Below are positions 25,398-33,280 of a stretch of 64,000 nt of DNA, one piece after another (position 1 is the first letter of the stretch; the number at the start of each line of letters is the position of its first letter). Source of the DNA: an uncultured Paracoccaceae bacterium (lineage in GTDB: Bacteria; Pseudomonadota; Alphaproteobacteria; Rhodobacterales; Rhodobacteraceae). The position numbers were made by a program, and so were the translations under genes. The stretch lies in NCBI GenBank assembly GCA_947503775.1, contig CANNFE010000001.1:62001-126000 (forward strand), given 5' to 3'. The notes under the pieces are model-generated. The model was not told the origin of the DNA. It saw nothing but the letters and a program-made list of their open reading frames with translations, and ran no database searches.

Positions 25398-26685
25398 GAC
25401 AGGCCGTCAGGGCCTCGAGATCGAGCGGACCTTTCGAGGTGATGGACCAGAGCGCGTTGGCCTGCGCCTCTCCGATCAGGGCTTTGACCTTGGTCTGAAC
25501 CGCTATTTGGCGCTCGGCGAGCGGGCGGTCCGTCAGCAGATCGTGATGGCTTTCAGCGAGGCCTATGGAGAGATGCGCTTCGGTTTCGGTCAGGCTGTCG
25601 TCACCTGTGACCTCGACCCGATCACGCAAGGCAACGAGATCGGGCGCCTGAATGATCGCAGGCTCGAAGGCGGCCGGTCCGGCGAGATCGCGGCCCGTCA
25701 GGGCCATGGCGACGGTGAGCGTCAGGCTGAACTTGGCCTCCAGACGGGTTTCTGGGCGGGCGATGTCGCAAACGGTGAGCCAGCGGGGATGCACGTAGAG
25801 CTTGATAAGCGGGCCTTCCGGGAGCGGGCCACGTTTGGCAAGCGTTCGGGCCGCCTCGATCGGGGCGTGGGTGCCGTGACAGCAGGCATAGAGCTTGTGG
25901 CTGACCGCCTTGAACCGCCAAAGGGTGCCGAGCGCGTCCCATGCGGTGGGATCGGCCTGCCCGTGATGGGTGGGGCCGAAGCCCTGCTCGGCCTCGAGGG
26001 CCGCGGGATGGGCGGTGAGTCCGGCCTGCGCCATCAGGGCGGCCTCGACACCGGCGGAGGCCGCCTGCCCCGCTTGCATCGGTTTGGCCATGGTGCCGAA
26101 CTGCACCTTGAGGCCGGCGGCGCGGCTGGCGGCGTGGCCGAGGGCCCAGCGGATCTGCGTATCGTCGAGCTTGAGAAGCCGGGCCGCGGCGAGCGCGGCG
26201 CCGAATGTGCCGGAGGTCGCGGTCTGGTGAAATCCGGTCTGGTAATGGGCCCGCCCGAGCCACTGGCCGATGCGGATGGAGGCCTCGGCCCCGACAAGGG
26301 CGGCGGTGAGGGCCTCGTCGCCCGAGGCGTTGGCCTGTTCAGCGATCGCAAGAGCTGCGGGGAGGATCGCAACGCTGGGATGGCCGATATGGCCGAAATG
26401 CGTGTCGTCGAGATCAAGCGCGTGGGAGGTCGCACCGTTGACGAGCGCGGCGGCGCGCGGGCTGGTGCGCCCTGCGCCGAGGATCGATGCGCGGCCTTGG
26501 GCGCCGTCCTGAAGAATGAGATCACGCATGTGCCGGGCGACCGGCTCGTCGATGCCGGCCAGGCCGACGGCGGCCCAATCGAAAAGCGACAGGCGCAGGA
26601 TCTCGAGCGCCTCGGCGGCCGGCTGGCTGTCCTGCGTTAAGCGGACGAGCCGGTCCGTGACGTCCTGCCCTGCCGGTGCGGTCAC
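25363..26685 (-). CDS. MmgE/PrpD family protein
   Basis: A 440-residue member of the family that includes 2-methylcitrate dehydratase PrpD and the aconitate decarboxylase-like enzymes. Typical features are NGATSHALDLDDTH (about 83-96), the TATSGTFGAALAAARLL helix and YACCHGTHAPIEAA. There is no neighbouring prpB or prpC, so 2-methylcitrate is not implied and the substrate is unknown. The start is GTG at 26685, overlapping the ratA stop by four bases. Confidence 0.85.
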   Translation of the reverse strand: MTAPAGQDVTDRLVRLTQDSQPAAEALEILRLSLFDWAAVGLAGIDEPVARHMRDLILQDGAQGRASILGAGRTSPRAAALVNGATSHALDLDDTHFGHIGHPSVAILPAALAIAEQANASGDEALTAALVGAEASIRIGQWLGRAHYQTGFHQTATSGTFGAALAAARLLKLDDTQIRWALGHAASRAAGLKVQFGTMAKPMQAGQAASAGVEAALMAQAGLTAHPAALEAEQGFGPTHHGQADPTAWDALGTLWRFKAVSHKLYACCHGTHAPIEAARTLAKRGPLPEGPLIKLYVHPRWLTVCDIARPETRLEAKFSLTLTVAMALTGRDLAGPAAFEPAIIQAPDLVALRDRVEVTGDDSLTETEAHLSIGLAESHHDLLTDRPLAERQIAVQTKVKALIGEAQANALWSITSKGPLDLEALTACLRAPEGPRATG

Positions 26686-27131
26686 GATGTGCCGTAAAGC
26701 TCTTGCGCCCGGCGTTCGAAGGCGCGGACCACGCGCTGCATCGCTTCGTTGAAAAAGATCCCGGCCGCGCCCTGCAGGAGCCTGTTCTTGAATTCGAAAT
26801 CGACGTCGAAACTGACCTCGCAGCCCTTTTCGGCCTCGTTGAACCGCCAGGTCGATTCCAGATAGCGGAAGGGCCCGTCGATATATTCGGTGTCGATCTG
26901 CTTTTTCTCCGGCCAGAGCGTGACCTTGGAGCCGAAGCGCTCGCGGAAGACTTTGAACGAGATGACCAGATCGGCCAGCATGACCTCGTGATCGCCCTTA
27001 TCCTCGGTCGAGCGGACGCGCGCCGCGGCGGTCCAGGGCAGAAATTCGGAGTAACTCCCCACATCGGCGACCAGATCGTACATCTGGTCGGGGGTATAGG
27101 GCAGAACGCGCGTCTCGGAATGGCTGGGCAT
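26682..27131 (-). CDS. Coq10/RatA-type START-domain protein
   Basis: A 149-residue lipid-binding polyketide cyclase/START protein of the Coq10-RatA family; roles described for the family include ubiquinone binding and association with 50S subunits. It begins MPSHSETRVLPYTPDQMYDL, the family N-terminal pattern. The start at 27131 has AAGGA a few bases before it and was preferred over an ATG seven codons upstream. It is coupled to the MmgE/PrpD gene. Confidence 0.88.
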   Translation of the reverse strand: MPSHSETRVLPYTPDQMYDLVADVGSYSEFLPWTAAARVRSTEDKGDHEVMLADLVISFKVFRERFGSKVTLWPEKKQIDTEYIDGPFRYLESTWRFNEAEKGCEVSFDVDFEFKNRLLQGAAGIFFNEAMQRVVRAFERRAQELYGTS

Positions 27132-27214
27132 GAAGGTCCTTGCGGTGGCCAAAGGATGGTCCTTTTGTCATAGAGTGATGGCTTGCGAATCCAAGGGCCG
27201 GGACGGATCTGCCG

Positions 27215-27748
27215 ATGCCAGAGACAAACTATGCCATCGATCAGATGATCTCTGCCAAGGAGATCGCCGCGCGGGTCGAAGCGCTGGCCAAAGAAATCAA
27301 TGCGGAGTTCAAGGGGACCGATCAGCTTGTGGTCGTCGGGCTGTTGCGCGGATCGTTCGTTTTCATCGCCGATCTCGTGCGAGAGCTGGCCTTGCCGGTC
27401 GAGGTGGATTTCCTGGAAGCTTCTTCTTATGGAAATGCGATGGAATCGAGCCGGGAAGTGCGTATTCTCAAGGATTTGCGCGGCGCTATTGAAGGGCGGG
27501 ATGTGCTGATCGTCGAGGATATCGTCGATACCGGTTTCACACTGCATCACGTCCGGGGCCTGCTGGAGAGCCGCAATCCGGCGCGACTGAAGACGATCGC
27601 GCTGCTGGACAAGCCGTCGCGGCGGGAGGTCGAGATCACGGCCGACTGGACCGGTTTCGAGATCCCAGACGAGTTCGTGGTTGGTTACGGGATCGATTAC
27701 GCACAGCGGGACCGAAACCTGCCGTTCATCGGCAAAGTGCGGCTGTGA
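27215..27748 (+). CDS. hpt: Hypoxanthine phosphoribosyltransferase
   Basis: A purine salvage enzyme converting hypoxanthine (or guanine) and PRPP to the nucleotide, 177 residues. The PRPP-binding motif [14 protein letters not shown] is at 97-110, the flexible-loop pattern SSYGN at 70-74 and the base-binding region [13 protein letters not shown] near the C-terminus. The ATG at 27215 starts the normal family N-terminus. The stop overlaps the start of a 58-residue gene by one base. Confidence 0.94.
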   Translation: MPETNYAIDQMISAKEIAARVEALAKEINAEFKGTDQLVVVGLLRGSFVFIADLVRELALPVEVDFLEASSYGNAMESSREVRILKDLRGAIEGRDVLIVEDIVDTGFTLHHVRGLLESRNPARLKTIALLDKPSRREVEITADWTGFEIPDEFVVGYGIDYAQRDRNLPFIGKVRL

Positions 27749-27924
27749 TGGATCCGCGCTGGCTTATGCAGGCCAAGCGCTGGGCCCGAAACCCGCCGTC
27801 GCGCCGGAAGGTGTTTGCGGTGCTTGGGATCGTCGCGGTTTGCGCCGGTCTTTACGGTCTTGAGCAAGCGGGGCTGCTGCCGGATTGGATGCAAGCCGAG
27901 CGCGGCGCGCGGATCCCGCGTTAG
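27748..27924 (+). CDS. Small single-span membrane protein downstream of hpt
   Basis: A 58-residue product, [15 protein letters not shown] at the start, with a basic segment, one hydrophobic helix (about residues 22-38, [16 protein letters not shown]) and a short amphipathic tail. Its ATG overlaps the last base of the hpt stop (TGATG), so it is probably translated by reinitiation. Codon use resembles the neighbours. I recall similar small proteins behind hpt in Rhodobacterales but know no function. Its stop shares TTAG with the stop of convergent lipA. Confidence 0.7.
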   Translation: MDPRWLMQAKRWARNPPSRRKVFAVLGIVAVCAGLYGLEQAGLLPDWMQAERGARIPR

Positions 27925-28868
27925 CCGAGTGCCCTGAGCCGCGCCTCGCGCAGGCGGGCGAAATCGTCGCCTGCATGATAGCTTGACCGGGTGAGCGGTG
28001 TGGCAGAGACCATGAGAAAGCCCTTGCCGTAGGCTGCTTTTTCGTAGCTCGCGAATTCCTCGGGCGTGACGAACCGGTCGACGGCGTGGTGTTTGGGCGT
28101 CGGCTGCAGGTACTGGCCGATGGTCAGAAAATCGATATCGGCCGCACGCATATCGTCCATGACCTGCGCCACCGACTGACGATCCTCGCCGAGACCGACC
28201 ATGATTCCGGACTTGGTGAACATGCTCGGGTCCAGTTCCTTGACGCGCTGGAGAAGCCGCAGGGAATGAAAGTATCGCGCGCCGGGCCGCACCTCGGGAT
28301 AGAGGCCCGGCACGGTTTCGAGGTTGTGGTTGAAGACGTCCGGTTTGGCCGCGACGACGACTTCGAGCGCTTCGGGGGCGCATTTGATGAAATCGGGCGT
28401 CAGGATCTCGATCGTGGTGCCGGGCGACTGGCGGCGGATGGCGCGGATCGTCTGGGCGAAGTGCTCTGCCCCGCCATCCTCAACATCGTCGCGGTCGACG
28501 GAGGTGACGACGACGTGGTTCAGGCCCAGTTTCTTGACCGCATCGGCGACGCGGCCCGGCTCGAACACATCGAGCGCTTCGGGCGGTTTGCCGGTGGCGA
28601 TGTTGCAGAAGGTGCAGGCCCGGGTGCAGACCTCGCCCATGATCATCATGGTCGCGTGGCCCTGGCTCCAGCATTCGCCGACATTGGGGCAGCCCGCCTC
28701 TTCGCAGACGGTGACGAGGCGATGTTCTCGCATGATGTCGCGGGTCGCCTTGTACCCTTCGGAGGTCGGCGCCTTGACGCGGATCCAGTCCGGCTTTTTC
28801 GGCTGCACGGCGTCCGGACGGCGCTGCTTCTCCGGATGTCTTTGAGAGGGTATCTTCAGATCCCGCAT
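27921..28868 (-). CDS. lipA: Lipoyl synthase
   Basis: A radical-SAM enzyme inserting sulfur into octanoyl groups on lipoyl domains, 315 residues. The auxiliary 4Fe-4S cluster ligands are Cys55, Cys60 and Cys66 ([12 protein letters not shown]). The radical-SAM cluster is Cys81, Cys85 and Cys88 (CTRACTFC). The conserved RSSYHAG near the C-terminus supplies the serine ligand. The ATG at 28868 gives the full family N-terminus. Confidence 0.95.
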   Translation of the reverse strand: MRDLKIPSQRHPEKQRRPDAVQPKKPDWIRVKAPTSEGYKATRDIMREHRLVTVCEEAGCPNVGECWSQGHATMMIMGEVCTRACTFCNIATGKPPEALDVFEPGRVADAVKKLGLNHVVVTSVDRDDVEDGGAEHFAQTIRAIRRQSPGTTIEILTPDFIKCAPEALEVVVAAKPDVFNHNLETVPGLYPEVRPGARYFHSLRLLQRVKELDPSMFTKSGIMVGLGEDRQSVAQVMDDMRAADIDFLTIGQYLQPTPKHHAVDRFVTPEEFASYEKAAYGKGFLMVSATPLTRSSYHAGDDFARLREARLRALG

Positions 28869-28903
28869 GGTCGCATGAACTCCAAGCCCGGCTTTTCACT
28901 TAA

Positions 28904-28944
28904 GGCCTTGCCCACCCGATGTCCAAGGGCAATACGGCAAGGCC
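28904..28944. repeat. Inverted repeat between lipA and the CAP-domain gene
   Basis: Perfect 9-bp arms GGCCTTGCC (28904-28912) and GGCAAGGCC (28936-28944) flank a 23-nt loop. It lies 35 bp upstream of the lipA start and 59 bp behind the CAP-domain gene. No T run follows on the minus strand, so a factor-independent terminator is unlikely; a leader structure for lipA is possible. Confidence 0.4.
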
Positions 28945-29003
28945 GCCATGTTTGGATGACATGCCGCGCCCCCGGCCACTTGCAAGAACCGGAGGCAAGA
29001 GGA

Positions 29004-29642
29004 TCAGGCGACGACGTCCCAGCCCCAATCGTCCAGCAGGGCGAGAAACCAGTCAGGGATTTCGAAATCCTGCGGGAGTTCGGCGACGGGATCGTCCTGA
29101 ACGGGTGCGGGCACCTCAACTTCGGTTGCCGGAGGCTCTTCCTCGGTCTCGTCGAAGACGAAGTCGTCTCCCGCGCCTGTCCCGGGATCGATCTCGAGCG
29201 GTGCATCCGTGGCGGCGAAATTTTGTGTGACCATCACGGCGTCATACCCGTCGAAATCCTCGACCTCGATGCCGATGCCGATCGTCTCGAAATTCGGGTT
29301 GAGGATGTTTTCGCGATGTCCGGGGCTGTCCATCAGCGCATCGTGAAGCTGTTCCACATCATCGGAGATGCCCTCTTCGCCCCGTTCGCTTTGCCAGGCG
29401 ATGTTCTCACCCCAGGTCCAACTGCCTTCGAAATCGAAGCCCGCATCCTCCATCCGGTCTCCGGCCGAGGAGCCGCCCTCCCCGGTATGGGAGAAGACGT
29501 CCTCTTCCAGCATCCATTCGCTATGGGTCTCGCTGGAGGCGTTCAGACGTGTGTCGAGAACGAGCGGATCAAGGTTTGCCGCCGCGCGCTCCTGGTTGAT
29601 CAGCTCGAGCATCTGACGCTCTGCTGCATTTGCTTCTGACAT
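29004..29642 (-). CDS. CAP/SCP-domain protein, likely secreted without a Sec signal
   Basis: A 212-residue, strongly acidic protein. The CAP domain spans about residues 8-140, with the characteristic patterns GENIAW and SPGHRENILN (the latter holding the conserved His). The tail (about 145-212) is rich in Asp, Glu and Pro and ends in DDWGWDVVA. No Sec or Tat signal is present. A short hydrophobic acidic C-terminus fits a type I secretion signal, but no exporter is nearby. The start at 29642 has GGGAG at good spacing. CAP proteins in bacteria include nucleases, Ca2+-binding and biofilm proteins; role unknown here. Confidence 0.75.
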   Translation of the reverse strand: MSEANAAERQMLELINQERAAANLDPLVLDTRLNASSETHSEWMLEEDVFSHTGEGGSSAGDRMEDAGFDFEGSWTWGENIAWQSERGEEGISDDVEQLHDALMDSPGHRENILNPNFETIGIGIEVEDFDGYDAVMVTQNFAATDAPLEIDPGTGAGDDFVFDETEEEPPATEVEVPAPVQDDPVAELPQDFEIPDWFLALLDDWGWDVVA

Positions 29643-29956
29643 GAATTGCGCTCCCTTTTTTGCCAATGCAGGGGCAGGCAGAACAGGAAGAGAGCGCGGA
29701 GTATATGATCCGACTTGGTCGGGCCTGGCGTCGGAGATGCGCTGCCGAATTGCCTTTGGCGCGACAGCGGCATCGTGCCGTCAAAGCGCACGGGACTAGG
29801 GGGCGCAGACTTTTGCCGAGGCGGATCGCCCGGCTTAGCGGTGAAGCGCTTGAAAGGCGGAAAGGCTGCCCCCTGCGCAATCCGCGATCGGTCGCCCGGA
29901 CGAACGCGCCGGGCCGGCGGATCGCCGATGCCCTCAGGACAGCCCGATCCGAGAGA
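29643..29956. other. Gap without a recognisable gene
   Basis: These 314 bp upstream of the CAP-domain gene and behind the DUF6456-like gene contain no supported coding region. The promoter of the CAP gene should lie here. I see no convincing -35/-10 pair, no clear terminator and no known RNA family. Confidence 0.5.
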
Positions 29957-31045
29957 TCAGCCGATCATCTGGGCGGCATCGCCCGCCTGGGCGTAGTGCA
30001 GCTTGAGCCGCTGGAGCGCGATCCGCAGGACGATCTTGCCGGAGCGGGCGGACCATCCCATGCGGCGCTCGGCTTCTTCCATCCCTTCCATCATGCAGCA
30101 GCAGCGCAGGACGACGTCGCCAAGGCCCGGTCCCAGATCCTCGAGCGCGGCCCGGACGCGATTGCGGGCGGCCAGGCTGGCATCGTTGCTGGTGCCGGTC
30201 TGGGGGGTCTCGGCGTCACCGAGGATCGCGCGATCAAGGCTGTCGGCGCCCTGCTGGCTGAGCCGGGCAAGCTCGTAATCCTCGCGCAGACGCTCTCCGG
30301 TACGGACGAGATCCTCGCTGAGGAAGGGTTTGCCGTCCTTGTCGCGGCGGCGGGAAAGACCGGCGAGCGGGCTTTCGACGGGCATTTGCCGGGATCTGTG
30401 GGCTAGAGGGGCAGTGGCGCCGCGAAATTCGGCCGGAGCCTCTTCAAAGCCCTGCGCCCGATTTTCGGCCTCTGCGAGGCGTTTGCGATATCCTTGCCGG
30501 CCGGCTTGCGTGATCCGGTAGCGGGAGACCCGCGCGGCTGGGTCGTGGCTTTCGGAAACCGAGATCCAGTCCTTGAGAGCGAGTGCCTCGGCAACGCTGC
30601 GATCGACGACGGCGGTGCGGCTTGCGCCTGCGGGGGTCTCGCGCAGAACGACCGCCCTTTCCATCTCGCGCGCGACCGCCAGCACGGCGCCGCTATCGCA
30701 GAGATTTCGCAGGACGGTCATTTCGTCCTCGGCAAGGCGCCGCGCCTCTGCCGCGTCATCGGTTTCGACAGAAAGATCGAAGCGGCTGGCGGCGCTTTTA
30801 GCCGATTTCACGCGTTCCAGATGCTGCTGTCCCAGCTTGCGCAAGGCGTCGTCGATCAGCGGATCGTCACGGCGGGTTTCAAACCGGCGGATCTGGCGCA
30901 GCACGGTCGAGGCGTGGCAGCCTGCATCCCGCGCGAGCGCCCGGATCGATTGGCCGTTTTCGGTATGGCACAGATAGTGACGCGCCGCCTCGGGCACCCA
31001 GGCCGGAAAGTGCGACGGATCATTTCTCAATACAGCAGATGTCAT
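29957..31045 (-). CDS. DUF6456-type helix-turn-helix protein
   Basis: A 362-residue putative DNA-binding regulator. An N-terminal helix-turn-helix (about residues 30-60, IRALARDAGCHASTVLRQIR) is followed by a helical middle part. A C-terminal domain (about 240-360) contains SEDLVRTGERLREDYELARL and the Cys-rich VLRCCCMMEGMEEAER. I recognise this as the DUF6456 architecture of Rhodobacterales. The start at 31045 is preceded by GGGAG; the longer frame adds 17 unlikely residues. It is divergent from the DUF6477-like gene. No regulon is known to me. Confidence 0.75.
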   Translation of the reverse strand: MTSAVLRNDPSHFPAWVPEAARHYLCHTENGQSIRALARDAGCHASTVLRQIRRFETRRDDPLIDDALRKLGQQHLERVKSAKSAASRFDLSVETDDAAEARRLAEDEMTVLRNLCDSGAVLAVAREMERAVVLRETPAGASRTAVVDRSVAEALALKDWISVSESHDPAARVSRYRITQAGRQGYRKRLAEAENRAQGFEEAPAEFRGATAPLAHRSRQMPVESPLAGLSRRRDKDGKPFLSEDLVRTGERLREDYELARLSQQGADSLDRAILGDAETPQTGTSNDASLAARNRVRAALEDLGPGLGDVVLRCCCMMEGMEEAERRMGWSARSGKIVLRIALQRLKLHYAQAGDAAQMIG

Positions 31046-31118
31046 TGTGGTCTCCCATCCCCCTGCATCCGCCCGGTGCCCCCACCGGATCCCCACGCAT
31101 GCAGCAGCTCAACTAAAA

Positions 31119-31146
31119 ATTGTATCTCTTTAGAACGATTAACAAA
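31119..31146 (-). promoter_or_regulatory. Candidate promoter of the DUF6456-like gene
   Basis: In the AT-rich divergent region, the minus strand has TTTGTT and TACAAT separated by 16 bases, resembling a -35/-10 pair. It lies about 75 bp upstream of the start. Spacing is one base short of ideal, so this is tentative. Confidence 0.3.
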
Positions 31147-31279
31147 GCGTTCATGAATGCAGATTGGTTTCCAAAGTCTAAACAACTCTGAACCGACCGT
31201 TCTCTGCTCTGCTCGCGCGCAACGGGGGGTGGGCCTGTGCCAATGTCCGTCCGTTGAACCACCGCTAAAGGGAACGAAG

Positions 31280-31570
31280 ATGCTTGATATATTGACGATG
31301 ATCCGCTCGCTCAAACGGCCCGCGCTGCTTGTCAGGGCTGCGAAATGCGGCGTGGACACCTATGCGCGTGGGATCGATCTTCCCCGGCTCTTGCGTGCGG
31401 AGGTGTTGCCCGGGCCGGGTCAGGCGCTTGTCGAATTGATGGAGATCGAGCGGGATCTGAACGCGCTGCGCTGCAACGGTGATGCGGCCTATAGCGTGGC
31501 CCCGCATGTGGATATCCTGATCGCCATCATGGCGGAGGCGCGGCTGCTGGAGACCGTGAGCCGCGTCTGA
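31280..31570 (+). CDS. DUF6477-type small protein
   Basis: A 96-residue, probably cytoplasmic helical protein, beginning MLDILTMIRSLKRPALLVRA and containing YARGIDLPRLLR. It is preceded by AAAGGGA. The frame is open upstream to 31157, but only the ATG at 31280 has a Shine-Dalgarno, and the extra residues look non-coding. It resembles the DUF6477 family that sits divergent to DUF6456 proteins in Rhodobacterales. Function unknown. It ends one base before the convergent MttB-family gene. Confidence 0.7.
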   Translation: MLDILTMIRSLKRPALLVRAAKCGVDTYARGIDLPRLLRAEVLPGPGQALVELMEIERDLNALRCNGDAAYSVAPHVDILIAIMAEARLLETVSRV

Positions 31571-31571
31571 G

Positions 31572-33098
31572 TCAGCCGTCCGATCGCAGCTCGGCCTTGC
31601 GCGCCTCGACAAAGGCGTTGAGCCGCGCCTCGATGCCCGGATCAAGCGGCGGGGGGTCGTATGCCGCAAGGAGCGCCGTCACCCGGGCCGCGGCAAGGCT
31701 GCGCGTGTCGGGCGCGCCATCTTCGGCCCAGGTCTCATAGGGCCGGTGATCGAAGAGATCGCTGCGCCAGAACGCCTCCTTGAAATGGGTCTGGGTGTGC
31801 GCGCAGCCAAGATAATGCCCGCCCGGGCCAACCTCGCGGATGGCATCCATCGCCTGGGAGGCTTCATCGACGGGCACCCCGGCGGCCAGCTTGTGCAGCG
31901 TGCCGAGCTGGTCGGCGTCCATCACGAATTTCTCGAAGGAGGCGACAAGACCGCCTTCGAGCCAGCCGCAGGAATGGAGCATGAAGTTCACACCGCCCAT
32001 CAGCGCGGCGTTGAGCGTATTGGCGCTTTCATAGGCGGCCTGCGCATCGGGCAGTTTGGAGCCGCAGAGCCCGCCGCCCGACCGGAAAGGCAGCTTGAGA
32101 CGGCGCGCGAGTTGCCCTGCCCCGCAGAGGATCTGCGTGGCCTCGGGCGTGCCGAAGGTCGGAGCACCGCTGTTCATATCGATCGAGGTCACGAAGGTGC
32201 CGAAGATCACCGGCGCGCCCGGCCGGACGATCTGGGAATAGGCGATGCCCGCCATCACCTCGGCCAAGACCTGGGTCAGCGTTCCCATGACGCTGACCGG
32301 GGCCATCGCCCCGCCGACGATGAAGGGAGAGATGATGCAGGCCTGATTGGCCTCGGCATAAACCTCGAGCGCGCCCATCATCGTGGCATCGAAGGTCAGC
32401 GGTGAGTTGATGTTGATCAGCGATGTCAGGGCCGTCCGTCCGCCGAGCCCGTCAAAGAGGATCTCGCACAGATCGACGCTGTCTTTTGCGCGCGACGGAT
32501 CGGTCACGGATCCCATGAAGGGTTTGTCCGACAGCGTGGCATGGGCCATCAGCATGTCGAGATGCCGCTCGTTCACGGCGATATCCGTGGGCTCGCAGAC
32601 CGTGCCGCCCGAATGGTGCAGCCACTTGGACATGTAGGCGAGTTTGACGAAGGTCCGGAAGTCTTCCATCAGCGCATAGCGCCGCTCGCCATTGGCGTCG
32701 CGCACGAAGGGCGGGCCGTAGACGGGGGCCATGACGAAACCGTCGCCGCCGATCTCTACATTGCGCTCGGGGTTGCGGGCGATCTGGGTGAAACGTTCGG
32801 GAGCGGTCTTGCAAAGCTTGCGGGCCAGGCCTTTGGGGATCCGGACGCGCTCACCGTCGATGGACGCGCCGGCCTTGCGCCACCGCTCGAGCGCTTCGGG
32901 ATTGTCGGCAAAGGTCACGCCGATCTCTTCGAGAACGGTTTCGGCATTGGCCTCGATCAGATCGAGAGTGTCCTCGGAGAGCATCTCGGTCAGGGGGATC
33001 TGGCGATGCGGCACGGCGGCCGCCTCGATCCGGATACCGCTTCGGGCGGCGCGGCGCGCGGCGCCTCCACCGCTGCGTCGTCTGAGTGCTTCGCCCAT
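31572..33098 (-). CDS. Trimethylamine methyltransferase (MttB) family protein without pyrrolysine
   Basis: A 508-residue member of the MttB superfamily. Such enzymes demethylate quaternary or tertiary amines onto a corrinoid protein. Typical stretches are YGPPFVRDANGERRYALMED, SDKPFMGSVTDP, INSPLTFD and GGLCGSKLPDAQAAYESA. No in-frame amber codon is present, so it belongs to the non-pyrrolysine branch, to which glycine-betaine and other betaine methyltransferases belong. No corrinoid protein or methyl acceptor gene is adjacent. The start at 33098 has a GGGGAGACGG Shine-Dalgarno. Confidence 0.87.
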   Translation of the reverse strand: MGEALRRRSGGGAARRAARSGIRIEAAAVPHRQIPLTEMLSEDTLDLIEANAETVLEEIGVTFADNPEALERWRKAGASIDGERVRIPKGLARKLCKTAPERFTQIARNPERNVEIGGDGFVMAPVYGPPFVRDANGERRYALMEDFRTFVKLAYMSKWLHHSGGTVCEPTDIAVNERHLDMLMAHATLSDKPFMGSVTDPSRAKDSVDLCEILFDGLGGRTALTSLININSPLTFDATMMGALEVYAEANQACIISPFIVGGAMAPVSVMGTLTQVLAEVMAGIAYSQIVRPGAPVIFGTFVTSIDMNSGAPTFGTPEATQILCGAGQLARRLKLPFRSGGGLCGSKLPDAQAAYESANTLNAALMGGVNFMLHSCGWLEGGLVASFEKFVMDADQLGTLHKLAAGVPVDEASQAMDAIREVGPGGHYLGCAHTQTHFKEAFWRSDLFDHRPYETWAEDGAPDTRSLAAARVTALLAAYDPPPLDPGIEARLNAFVEARKAELRSDG

Positions 33099-33264
33099 GA
33101 TCCGTCTCCCCTCGTCCGCTTTGCAGCTAAGCGGATCGAGGGCGCACGCGACCGGGGATTTGCGGCGGTTCGCATGCGAAAGCGACATTCGCGCCGCGCC
33201 GAAGGGCACCGGGATGAAAATTCACGGGTGGCCGCGGCTGGCGCGATTGCGTGCCCGCGCGCCC

Positions 33265-33278
33265 CGCCTTATGAGGCG
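33265..33278 (+). promoter_or_regulatory. Small hairpin covering the guaA ribosome-binding site
   Basis: CGCCT (33265-33269) pairs with AGGCG (33274-33278) around TATG, three bases before the guaA ATG. The right arm contains the GAGG that would serve as Shine-Dalgarno. A hairpin here could dampen translation initiation. Confidence 0.35.
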
Positions 33279-33280
33279 TC

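Noticed and set aside
28086-29639. 517-codon plus-strand frame opposite lipA and the CAP gene
   Set aside because: It spans two unrelated minus-strand genes with intact motifs, and is therefore non-coding.
29660-30406. 248-codon plus-strand frame as a possible gene in the gap
   Set aside because: It runs antisense into the DUF6456-like gene, with no ribosome-binding site and Arg/Ala-biased composition.
31131-31150. Possible CtrA site (TTAA-N7-TTAA)
   Set aside because: Only the first TTAA half is present; the second reads TTCA, so evidence is insufficient.
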